From assembly GCF_044628455.1 (NCBI RefSeq), contig NZ_JBIYZW010000004.1:1-64000 (forward strand): a stretch of 64,000 nt of DNA, read 5' to 3'. Made by a program: the position numbers and the translations under genes. This DNA is from Solirubrum sp044628455. GTDB taxonomy: Bacteria > Bacteroidota > Bacteroidia > Cytophagales > Hymenobacteraceae. Under the pieces are notes generated by a model that saw only the letters and a program-made list of their open reading frames with translations, searched no databases and was not told the origin of the DNA. Below, one piece after another: positions 33,610-40,990 of this stretch (the stretch's first letter is position 1; every line of letters begins with the position of its first letter).

Positions 33610-34407
33610 TCAGCTTACGCGCAACACGGCCAGGTCGGGCTGGTCGGCGTACACCACGGCTTCGTCGCCGAAGGGCTCGTCGCCGCGGAATTTCTGCAGC
33701 ACGCGGGCGGTGGTAATGATGTCCTTCTGGCAGTACTTCACGATGCGCGGCAGGTCGCGCTCCTCGTAGAACACCCGGGCCACGTCGGCGCCGGTGATGT
33801 CGTCCTTGGGCGTGGGAATGCCGAACATGGCCGCCAGCAAGGCCAGGGAAGTAAACGATTTCCGGTCGCCAAACTTCCACAGCTCCATGGTGTCGAGGTG
33901 GTTGATTTCCCAGGGCTTCTTGCCGGCCACGTCGAGCTGCGGGGGCAGGGGCACACCGGTAATGAGCATGCGCCGCGACAGGTAGGGAAAGTCGAACTCC
34001 TTGCCGTTGTGGGCGCACAGCACGTGGCCGGGCTTGCGGCTGAGCACCTCGGCAAACTCGCGCAGCAGCGCCGGCTCGTCGTCCGAAGCAAAGCTCTTCA
34101 CCCGAAAGCGCAGCTGCTCCTGCCGGTCGTAGTAGAAGCAGCCCAGGGAGATGCACACCACCCGCCCGAACTCGGCGTAGATGCCGGCCTGGTCGAACAG
34201 CGACGCGGCCGACAGGCGGTCGGGCATGGGCTCGATTTCCTCGGCGCCCCAGCTGGGGTAGCCCTGCTGCCGGCGCAGGCTGTGGGCCTTGTGCTCCCAG
34301 AGGTGCCGCAGCATGTCGTCGAGCTCGTCGTGGCAGCCCACGCAGGGCACGGTTTCGATGTCGAGCACGAAGACGTCGGGTAATTTCAGGTTGCGGAGCA
34401 GCTGCAT
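33610..34407 (-). CDS. Predicted 3'-5' exonuclease, PolB-like DEDDy type
   Basis: This 265-residue protein has the exonuclease motif I FVLDIETVP (D16, E18), motif II AHNGKEFDFPYLSRR and motif III YCQKDIITTARVL with Tyr and Asp of the DEDDy type. This matches the family of predicted exonucleases related to the proofreading domain of B-family DNA polymerases. The substrate is not known. Start at 34407 (MQLLRNLKLPDVF) fits the upstream promoter at 34437-34468. Confidence 0.88.
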   Translation of the reverse strand: MQLLRNLKLPDVFVLDIETVPCVGCHDELDDMLRHLWEHKAHSLRRQQGYPSWGAEEIEPMPDRLSAASLFDQAGIYAEFGRVVCISLGCFYYDRQEQLRFRVKSFASDDEPALLREFAEVLSRKPGHVLCAHNGKEFDFPYLSRRMLITGVPLPPQLDVAGKKPWEINHLDTMELWKFGDRKSFTSLALLAAMFGIPTPKDDITGADVARVFYEERDLPRIVKYCQKDIITTARVLQKFRGDEPFGDEAVVYADQPDLAVLRVS

Positions 34408-34436
34408 GGGCACGACGGCTAAGGGAAGGACCGTAA

Positions 34437-34468
34437 CGAAGATAGCCCCCGGCAGCGCCAACCGGCAA
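34437..34468 (-). promoter_or_regulatory. Promoter of the exonuclease gene
   Basis: On the minus strand TTG (34468-34466), 21 bases, then TATCTTCG (34444-34437), 29 bases before the ATG at 34407. The same 21-base spacing is seen at 1473-1504. Confidence 0.65.
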
Positions 34469-34538
34469 GCCGGCCCGCAATTATTCGCCCGCCCGCTGCC
34501 GCCAGCGCGCTTCGGCTGGTAAGCAGTCCAAGCCCCGT

Positions 34539-34611
34539 GTAGGATATTTTTTTCCGGCCGATAATAACCACACTGCAGGTAGGCTATTTTTTCTTTTCAG
34601 GAATATCCTAC
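34539..34611. repeat. AT-rich inverted repeat in a 293-base gene-free stretch
   Basis: GTAGGATATT at 34539-34548 and AATATCCTAC at 34602-34611 are perfect complements. Between them a related GTAGGCTATTTTTTC occurs at about 34579. The stretch 34408-34700 holds this, the exonuclease promoter and nothing else that I recognise. Confidence 0.6.
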
Positions 34612-34700
34612 CTACCGGGCAGGCTGTTTTCCGCTGGCCGCAACGCCCCTACCCTATTCACGACCGGCTTTTCCGTTGCTGAGCCGCCCGCGTGGCCGGC

Positions 34701-34778
34701 TCAGGCCAGGGCTGGGCGGTTGGTGAGCCACAGGCCCAGCACGCAAATCAACAGCTGGCGACGAGACTTGGTGGCCAT
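34701..34778 (-). CDS. Possible 25-residue peptide that looks like a lone signal peptide
   Basis: The frame reads MATKSRRQLLICVLGLWLTN followed by RPALA and a stop. It has a basic start, hydrophobic core and an Ala-x-Ala end, like a complete signal peptide with no mature protein. It could be a small membrane peptide, the remnant of a truncated secreted protein, or chance. There is no homology evidence. Confidence 0.25.
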   Translation of the reverse strand: MATKSRRQLLICVLGLWLTNRPALA

Positions 34779-34958
34779 AACCAGGGAACAAGAGGTAAAA
34801 CGACCGTTTCCGCCGGTGCAGCCCGACTCCAACAAAATCGGCCGGCGCCGGCACCCGCACAATCACATGATGATGTGGCCCCAACGACACCGCGGGGCCC
34901 GGCCGGCGGCCAGACCCCGCGGCGCGGGAATTTCTCAAATCAGCTCGGTTCTCACCGG

Positions 34959-35609
34959 CTAGGTCAGGCCCTGGCGCAGGGCCTTGCTCACGGCCTCGGT
35001 CATGGAGCGCACGTGCAGCTTTTCGTAGATTTTCTTGATGTGGGAGCGGACCGTGTCGAGCGAGATGCCGCGGTCGTGGGCAATCATCTTGTAGCTGTAG
35101 CCTTCCACCAGCAGGCCCAAGATTTCCTGCTCGCGGGCGCTCAGGTTGGCCGGCGAGTCTTCCTGCTGGCGCGGGGCCACGGGCTTGGGAAACAGGCGCA
35201 GCACCTGGCGGGCAATGGCGGGCGTCATGGGAGCACCGCCGGCCTTCACCTCGTTGATGGCGTCGAGCAGCTTGGCGGGCGGGGTTTTCTTGAGCAGGTA
35301 GCCGTCGGCGCCGGCGCACACGGCCTGAAACACCCGGTCGTTGTCTTCAAACACGGTCAGCATCACCACGCTCACGCCCGGCGACTTGGCCTTGATGCGC
35401 TTGAGACCCTCGATGCCATTCAGGCCGGGCATGTCGATGTCCATCAGCACCACGTCGGGCTTGAGGCGCGGAATGTCGGTTTCCACCTGCTGGCAGTTGC
35501 CCAGGGCCCCGGCCAGCTCCAGCCCCGGCGTGCCGCCCAGCAGCTGACTCAGGCTGATGCGCAGGTCGGGGTTGTCTTCGTAAATCAGAACGCGGGTGGC
35601 AGTTTCCAT
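34959..35609 (-). CDS. NarL/LuxR-type response regulator
   Basis: This 216-residue protein has a receiver domain (YEDNPD acidic pocket, phosphoacceptor D57 in LMDIDMPG, Lys in LLKKTPP) and a C-terminal LuxR helix-turn-helix (NLSAREQEILGLLVEGYSYKMIAHDRGISLDTVRSHIKKIYEKL). It follows the propeller sensor kinase at 35730 by 120 bases on the same strand and is its likely partner; HisKA_3 kinases normally pair with NarL-type regulators. Confidence 0.95.
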   Translation of the reverse strand: METATRVLIYEDNPDLRISLSQLLGGTPGLELAGALGNCQQVETDIPRLKPDVVLMDIDMPGLNGIEGLKRIKAKSPGVSVVMLTVFEDNDRVFQAVCAGADGYLLKKTPPAKLLDAINEVKAGGAPMTPAIARQVLRLFPKPVAPRQQEDSPANLSAREQEILGLLVEGYSYKMIAHDRGISLDTVRSHIKKIYEKLHVRSMTEAVSKALRQGLT

Positions 35610-35729
35610 GGGCTTGAACGGTGGGTAAATGGGTGCGGGTCAGAACGCTGCGAAGGTACGCAATGCCCGCGGGCGCCCGGGTCGCATAATGATGTGAGCG
35701 AGGGCCGCAATAGCCAGTGCGCGGCCGGG

Positions 35730-38700
35730 CTACTTCAGCGGCACGCGCAGCTCCAGGCGGGTGCCCTGGCCCGGGGCCGTGTCGAGGTTGAGTGTGGCCT
35801 TGAGCGCGGCCGCGCGGCTGCGCATGTTGGTCATGCCATTGCCGCCGCCCTGGGCCGGGGCCTGGGGGTCGAAGCCCACGCCGTCGTCTTCCACGCGCAG
35901 CACCAGCTGGCGCTGCTCGTAGTCGAGGCGGATGGCGGCGAATTCGGCCTGGGCGTACTTGGCCAGGTTGTTCACGGCTTCCTTGAAGAGCAGGAAAAAC
36001 TCGCGGCGGGCGCGCATGGGCAGGCGCTGCTCCAGCACCTCGGGCGCCACCTTAAAGGTGAAGTCGATGCCGCGGGCTTCGAGCACGTCGGAGGCGAAGG
36101 AGCGCATGCGGGCCGCCACGGCGTCCATGCTGTCGTGGGCCGGGTTGATGGCCCACACGATGTCGTCCATGGAGTCGAGCATGCGCCGCGACGAGTCGCC
36201 GATCTGCTCGAGCAGGGCCGAGGCCTGTTCCTGGTTGTTGCGCTGCTGGTGGTTGCGGGCCAGCTGGCTCAGAATGGAAATCGAGCTGAGCGTGGAGCCC
36301 ATGTCGTCGTGCAGGTCGCGGGCAATGTTGTGGCGCACGCGCTCCAGGGCCAGCAGCTGGCTCACGCGCAGGCGGTAGGCGGCAAACAGCAGCCCGAACA
36401 CCACCCAGCTGGCCAGGATGCGGAACCACCACGTCTGGTACCAGGGCGGCTCCACCACCACCTTCAGGGCCGCGCCGGTGGGGTTCCACACGCCGTCGTT
36501 GTTGGCGGCCCGTACCCGGAAGGTGTAGCTGCCGGGGTCGAGGTTGGTGTAGGTGGCCTGGTGCTGGCCGCCGGCCTCAATCCACTCGTCGTCGAAGCCC
36601 TCCATCTTGTAGGAAAAACGGTTTTTGTCGGGCAGGCGGTAGTTGAGGGCAGCAAACTCGATGGAGAAGAAGTAGTCGCGCGGGGCCAAGCGCAGAGTGC
36701 GGCGCTCGGTGATGCTGGTGTCGAGGCGGGCGGGCTGGTTGAACTTGCGGAAGCCGGTGAACACCACCACCGGCGGGGCGGGGTTGTAGCGCACGGCCGT
36801 GGGCTGAAACTCCACCACCCCGTTGCCGCCGCCAAACAGCAATGATCCGTCGCGGCGGCGGCAGAAGGCCCCGGCGTTGAACTCGTCCTGGGGCAGCCCG
36901 TCGCGCACGTCGTAGGTGCGGAAGCGGCGGGTGCGGGGCGTGAAGCGGGCAATGCCCTTGTTGGTGGCCAGCCACAGGTCGCCCTGCCCGTCGGGCAGCA
37001 TGCCGTAGATAACGTCGTTGGGCAGTCCCTGCGGCTCGCGGAAGGTCTGGAAGCGGCCGGCCTCGGGGTCAAGCAGGCAGCTCAGGCCGCCGCCCTCGGT
37101 GGCCAGCCACAGCCGGTTCTGCTCGTCTTCGTACATGCAGCGCACGAAGTTGCTGCTCAGGCTGCGCGGGTCGGCGGGGTTGGCCCGAAAGGCGTGGGAA
37201 GTGCCGTTGCGCGGGTCGAAGCGGCAGAGGCCGCCGCCGCCCACGCCCACCCACACGTTGCCGCGGTGGTCCTGGTACACGCAGCGCACGAAGTTGCTGC
37301 TCAGGCTACGCGGGTCGCGGGGATTGTGGCGGTAGGCGGCGCAGCGCCCGGTTACGGGGTCGAGCAGGTTCAGGCCGCCCTCGGTGCCCACCCACAGCCG
37401 CCCCTGCCGGTCCTGGTAAATGCAGCGCACGTTGTCGTCGGAGAGGCTGGTGGGGTCGGCGGGGTTGTGGCGGTAGCGGCGGAAGCGGCCGGTGGCCGGA
37501 TCGAGGTAGGCCAGGCCGTGGCTTTGCGTGCCCACCCAGATGCGCCCGTCGCGGTCGGGCAGCACGGCGCGCACAAAATCGTCGGGCAAGCTGGTGGGGT
37601 CGGCAGGGTCGTGGCGGTAGCGGGTGAGCTGGCGCGTGACGGGGTTGAGGCGCAGCAGGCCCATGTTTTCGGTACCCAGCCACAGCTGGCGGCCCGCGTC
37701 TTCGGCCAGGGCCCACACCGGGCCGGTTTCGTGTTGCGGCACGGGCTGCGAAAAGGCGTTGGGCCGGGGCTCGAAGCTGGCCAGGCCCTGCTCGGTGCCG
37801 GCCCAAAGCAAGCCCAGGCGGTCTTCGTAGAGCGTGAGCACGGTGTTGTTGGGCAGGGTGCGCCCGGCGCCGGCGCGGTGTTGCCAGTTGGCAAAAGTGC
37901 CCGTGCCGGGGTTGAAGCGACACAGCCCGCTCATGGTACCCACCCACAGCCGCTCCTGCCCATCGACCAGCAGGGAGCGAACGGCGTCGGAGGGCAGCGC
38001 GCCCGGGGCCGGACCGGGCTGGTAGCTGCGGCGCTGCCCGCTGCGCAAACCCACGAAGTACAGCCCGGCGTTTTCCACGCCCACCCACAGGTCGCCCTGG
38101 GGCGTAGCGGCCAGGGCCGTGATGGGCGCCTGCGGCACCCAGTCGGTGAGCGGCACCAGCAGCCCGCGGCGCTCGTCCACGTAGCTGAGGCGGCCCTCGC
38201 CGGTGCCCACCCAGATGCGCCCATCGGCGGCCTGCAGAATGGCCCGGATGGAATTGCGGCGCACGTTGCCCAGGTCGGGGTGGCGGAACAGGCGGAAGCG
38301 GCCGGTGCGCTGGTCGAGCAGGTGCAGGCCGGTTTCGGCCCCGGCCCACACGCGCCCGCGTCGGTCGCAGAACACGGCCCGCACGAAGTTGTCGGTCAAC
38401 CCGCTCGAGTCGCTGGCCTGGTAGGTCACGAACCGGTCGGCCAGGGGCTGGTAGCGGCAGAGGCCGCCGCCGCCGGTGCCCACCCACACATTGCCGTGGG
38501 CGTCGGCGGCCAGGGCCAGAATGAAGTTGCTGCTCAGGCTGCCGGCCCGCTGCGGGTCGTTGCGAAACACGCGGAAGCCGGCCCCGTCGTAGCGGTTGAG
38601 GCCGTCCTGGGTGCCCAGCCACAGAAAGCCGCGGCGGTCCTGCACGGCGCTCAGCACGCTGTTTTCCGACAAACCCTGGGCGGTGGTGAGCGGATGAAAC

Positions 38701-38801
38701 GTAAGGTTTTCGGGCGGCGGAGCGGCTCCCGCCAGCGTCCAGCTCAGGCAGCACAACAGCCAGCTCAGCCAGGCCGGGGGAGAAAGGGAAATGCGCGTCA
38801 T
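35730..38801 (-). CDS. Propeller/Y_Y_Y sensor histidine kinase (HisKA_3)
   Basis: This 1023-residue protein has a signal peptide (PAWLSWLLCCLSWTLAGAAP), then about 14 propeller repeats (blades with forms such as DRRGRVWAGAETGL and DRDGRIWVGTQSHGL), a Y_Y_Y domain (YTNLDPGSYTFRVRAANNDGVWN), one membrane helix, a HisKA_3 domain with His at about 831 (ARDLHDDMGSTLSSI) and a GHKL ATPase end (NLAKYAQ, DDGVGFDP, GGGNGMTNMRSRA). The layout is that of hybrid-type sensors that read periplasmic ligands, but without fused receiver or AraC domain. Signal unknown. Start at 38801 is set by the signal peptide. Confidence 0.94.
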   Translation of the reverse strand: MTRISLSPPAWLSWLLCCLSWTLAGAAPPPENLTFHPLTTAQGLSENSVLSAVQDRRGFLWLGTQDGLNRYDGAGFRVFRNDPQRAGSLSSNFILALAADAHGNVWVGTGGGGLCRYQPLADRFVTYQASDSSGLTDNFVRAVFCDRRGRVWAGAETGLHLLDQRTGRFRLFRHPDLGNVRRNSIRAILQAADGRIWVGTGEGRLSYVDERRGLLVPLTDWVPQAPITALAATPQGDLWVGVENAGLYFVGLRSGQRRSYQPGPAPGALPSDAVRSLLVDGQERLWVGTMSGLCRFNPGTGTFANWQHRAGAGRTLPNNTVLTLYEDRLGLLWAGTEQGLASFEPRPNAFSQPVPQHETGPVWALAEDAGRQLWLGTENMGLLRLNPVTRQLTRYRHDPADPTSLPDDFVRAVLPDRDGRIWVGTQSHGLAYLDPATGRFRRYRHNPADPTSLSDDNVRCIYQDRQGRLWVGTEGGLNLLDPVTGRCAAYRHNPRDPRSLSSNFVRCVYQDHRGNVWVGVGGGGLCRFDPRNGTSHAFRANPADPRSLSSNFVRCMYEDEQNRLWLATEGGGLSCLLDPEAGRFQTFREPQGLPNDVIYGMLPDGQGDLWLATNKGIARFTPRTRRFRTYDVRDGLPQDEFNAGAFCRRRDGSLLFGGGNGVVEFQPTAVRYNPAPPVVVFTGFRKFNQPARLDTSITERRTLRLAPRDYFFSIEFAALNYRLPDKNRFSYKMEGFDDEWIEAGGQHQATYTNLDPGSYTFRVRAANNDGVWNPTGAALKVVVEPPWYQTWWFRILASWVVFGLLFAAYRLRVSQLLALERVRHNIARDLHDDMGSTLSSISILSQLARNHQQRNNQEQASALLEQIGDSSRRMLDSMDDIVWAINPAHDSMDAVAARMRSFASDVLEARGIDFTFKVAPEVLEQRLPMRARREFFLLFKEAVNNLAKYAQAEFAAIRLDYEQRQLVLRVEDDGVGFDPQAPAQGGGNGMTNMRSRAAALKATLNLDTAPGQGTRLELRVPLK

Positions 38802-38858
38802 TTCGTGCAAGAAAGCGGGTCGGCGGCAGCTTGGCAAACCCGCCCCGGCGGCGTCGCC

Positions 38859-39524
38859 CTAGCTGGCCACGGGGGCCGGCCCATTTTCCCGGCGGAAGTA
38901 CACGAAGGAAGCGGCGGCAGCCGTCAGAGCTGCGCCTGCTACCAGACCGGTTACCGCCGGCGTAGCCCAGGCCGCAGGCAGCAGGGCCGTGAGCAGCAAG
39001 CCCAGCAAACCGGCGCCCACAAACAGGCGCCCGCCCAGCCGGTGGGCGCGCGTCCACACCGCGGGACTTTCCAGCGTCCAAGGCGTGCGGATGCCTACGA
39101 AGTAGTTGGGCGGCACGGTGGTCAGGTAGTTGCCCAGCAGCACGAAGAAGCCGCTCAGCGTGTAGCCCAGCAGTTCGGGCGCCAGCCGGCCACGAGTGTT
39201 GGCGTAGAGCATTTCGCAGGCCAGCACGGCCAAAAACATCACCAGGAAAAACGTCAGCTTCTGGTAGTTGAGGCTGTCGGCCAGCAGGCGGCGCTTGGGG
39301 TCGAAGCGCGGCAGCCAGCTCATCAGCAGCCAGCAGCCCAGCGGCAAGCCCAGGCACAAGAGCAGCAGCGCCTCGCGCCCGCCGTAGCGGCTGGGCTGGC
39401 CGTCGAGGTCGAACTGCACCGGCACCTGCGCCGGCAGCGCCGACCACTCCCGGACCAGGTACAAGGCCGGCACCAGGGCCACGAGCAGGGCGGACAGGTA
39501 CCAGAAAGAAAGCTTGCGGTTCAT
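38859..39524 (-). CDS. SdpI family membrane protein
   Basis: This 221-residue protein has six or so membrane helices. The N-terminal half has the DUF1648 feature LPAQVPVQFDLDGQPSRYGGR; the second half has the SdpI motif NYLTTVPPNYFVGIRTPWTLESPAVWTRAHRLGGRL. In Bacillus subtilis SdpI gives immunity to the SdpC toxin and traps the repressor SdpR at the membrane. No sdpABC is visible here. It lies 28 bases after the ArsR-type gene at 39825, the same order as the B. subtilis pair. Confidence 0.92.
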   Translation of the reverse strand: MNRKLSFWYLSALLVALVPALYLVREWSALPAQVPVQFDLDGQPSRYGGREALLLLCLGLPLGCWLLMSWLPRFDPKRRLLADSLNYQKLTFFLVMFLAVLACEMLYANTRGRLAPELLGYTLSGFFVLLGNYLTTVPPNYFVGIRTPWTLESPAVWTRAHRLGGRLFVGAGLLGLLLTALLPAAWATPAVTGLVAGAALTAAAASFVYFRRENGPAPVAS

Positions 39525-39552
39525 AGCGGATAAGGGGAAGAGGGTGAAGAAA

Positions 39553-39825
39553 TCAGGCGGAGTCGTTGGGCGCCGGGCGGAACTGCAGCAGCCAGCCGAT
39601 GACTTCGTCGAACACGGTCATGTTCAGCGAGTAGGTGATGAACTGCCCCTGCCGGACGCTGCTCACCAGGTCGGCCTGGCGCAGCAAGTCGAGGTGGTGC
39701 GAGATGCTGGGCTTGGAGAAGTTGAACTGCTCGGCTATTTCCCCCGCCGTGAGCGGCCGCGCGCGCAGCAGCTCCAGGATGGCACGGCGGGTAGGGTCGT
39801 TGAGCGCTTTGAAGAGTGAGTTCAC
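39553..39825 (-). CDS. SdpR-like ArsR family repressor
   Basis: This 90-residue protein (GTG start at 39825, VNSLFKALNDPTRRAILELL) is a minimal ArsR winged helix with FNFSKPSISHHLDLLRQADLV. Its length equals that of B. subtilis SdpR. A 24-base imperfect palindrome at 39831-39854 lies right upstream and is a likely autoregulatory operator. The metal-binding CxC of ArsR sensors is absent, so control is probably by SdpI. Confidence 0.9.
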   Translation of the reverse strand: MNSLFKALNDPTRRAILELLRARPLTAGEIAEQFNFSKPSISHHLDLLRQADLVSSVRQGQFITYSLNMTVFDEVIGWLLQFRPAPNDSA

Positions 39826-39830
39826 CGTTA

Positions 39831-39854
39831 TTAGGCATTTAGGCAAATGTCTAA
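39831..39854 (-). promoter_or_regulatory. Likely SdpR operator palindrome
   Basis: TTAGGCATTT and AAATGTCTAA (9 of 10 complementary) flank AGGC. The palindrome starts 5 bases from the GTG. On the minus strand TATATTTA overlaps its outer edge and fits a -7 element, so binding would block the promoter. Confidence 0.6.
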
Positions 39855-39886
39855 ATATACGGCAAACAAGCAAAGTCTGGCCAAAC

Positions 39887-39920
39887 AAAAGCGGCACCCG
39901 AGGTTTCAGGTGCCGCTTTT
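39887..39920 (-). terminator. Terminator of the gene at 39952
   Basis: Perfect 12-base arms (AAAAGCGGCACC and GGTGCCGCTTTT) with a 10-base loop; the minus strand continues GTTTGG after the T run. The flanking runs would allow some function in both directions. Confidence 0.82.
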
Positions 39921-39951
39921 GTTTAATCCGCAGAAAATACCCGAGGCTGCT

Positions 39952-40398
39952 TCAATCCGAGGTATGCTTCTTAAGCAATGCTTGCAGGTCCCGGAAGTCG
40001 ATGGCCAGATCGTCCACGTTCAGGCGGCAGGTTTCAGCGGACGAGCGAGGCCTCTTGGGCACCACAACCAAACACATATTGGCGCCAGTATTGGTAGAAC
40101 TGGCTTCAAACCTTACCCAAACCTGACGCCAGGTGCGGAAGCCCGTCGGAGCAGTCCATAGTCCTGCCTGTCCAATTTTTAAAGCCGGTCCAGAGCGACG
40201 CGCCCGCTTCACTCCTTGCAAAACCAAGAGCACCGCAACGCCAGCCCCCAAGGCCGCGCTCCAATAGTTCTGCAAGGCAATCGGCAGCGCCGTTAAAACC
40301 AAGATGAGTACCGCCAAGAGAAAATTACGTGCGCTATAGCCCGCCGAGTAATTGATTTCATACTCGAAATTAACGGCTTTACCTGGCTCTGTACTCAT
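39952..40398 (-). CDS. Two-helix membrane protein with PH-like C-terminus, paralogue A
   Basis: This 148-residue protein has an N-terminal tail, two membrane helices (NFLLAVLILVLTALPIAL, AALGAGVAVLLVL) and a soluble domain beginning ALKIGQAGLWTAPTGFRTWRQVWVRFE. That domain lines up with QIKIAETGIWLAGYGFFQWEDFTARVK of the neighbouring protein at 40451, so the two look like old paralogues. The form (strand, Gly-x-Trp, then Trp at the start of the next strand) resembles bacterial PH-like membrane proteins. Function unknown. Confidence 0.7.
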   Translation of the reverse strand: MSTEPGKAVNFEYEINYSAGYSARNFLLAVLILVLTALPIALQNYWSAALGAGVAVLLVLQGVKRARRSGPALKIGQAGLWTAPTGFRTWRQVWVRFEASSTNTGANMCLVVVPKRPRSSAETCRLNVDDLAIDFRDLQALLKKHTSD

Positions 40399-40450
40399 TT
40401 ATTTCGACTGTGCACCAACAACACATTTGTTGCCAATTACGAATTTATAG

Positions 40451-40975
40451 CTATTGCCTTGTTGCTTTTGGCTGCAACATAACGTTCAGTTTCTGCGGGT
40501 CCACTGCCATATATTTGAGATTTGCGCTGGCTATTATTTTTTCCTTGTCTAATGCTCTTCTTCTGTGCCACGCCATTTTATTCTTATTGGGCTCATACAA
40601 AAAAAGCTGATGATAATGCGACAACCTGCCTTGCTCAATTCTTTTGACCCTGGCAGTGAAATCTTCCCACTGAAAAAAACCATATCCGGCCAGCCAGATA
40701 CCTGTTTCTGCAATTTTAATTTGCGGCTTATTTATATTAAGCAAGGGATTAACTATCGGTAATACGCCTCCTATCAAGCCAAAAAAGCAGAACAAGGAAA
40801 AGCCAAGCCAGTCTTCTATTATTCCGTCCTTGCTTAGAAAAGCATAGTTTAAGGCAGGAGGTAAAAGCCAGCGCAGATTCCAAATTATCTTCTTAGGAGA
40901 ATAATAAACCACCGTCCGCCATTCTACTGACGTACGGTGGTCATTATTTACGGCAGACCCTGATTGGGCTTGCAT
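40451..40975 (-). CDS. Two-helix membrane protein with PH-like C-terminus, paralogue B, AT-rich
   Basis: This 174-residue protein has two membrane segments (LRWLLPPALNYAFL, WLGFSLFCFFGLIGGVLPIV) and a C-terminal domain beginning QIKIAETGIWLAGYGFFQWEDF. It is clearly more AT-rich than its neighbours, including its own paralogue at 39952, which suggests later transfer. It starts 15 bases after aspS ends and may be read through from it. It is not recognised beyond the PH-like pattern. Confidence 0.7.
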   Translation of the reverse strand: MQAQSGSAVNNDHRTSVEWRTVVYYSPKKIIWNLRWLLPPALNYAFLSKDGIIEDWLGFSLFCFFGLIGGVLPIVNPLLNINKPQIKIAETGIWLAGYGFFQWEDFTARVKRIEQGRLSHYHQLFLYEPNKNKMAWHRRRALDKEKIIASANLKYMAVDPQKLNVMLQPKATRQ

Positions 40976-40990
40976 GATCTGAAACCGAAA

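Noticed and set aside
34720..34962. 80-codon frame MVSHRPSTQ... on the plus strand
   Set aside because: It overlaps the end of the response regulator gene, has no domain or signal peptide, and its composition does not look coding.
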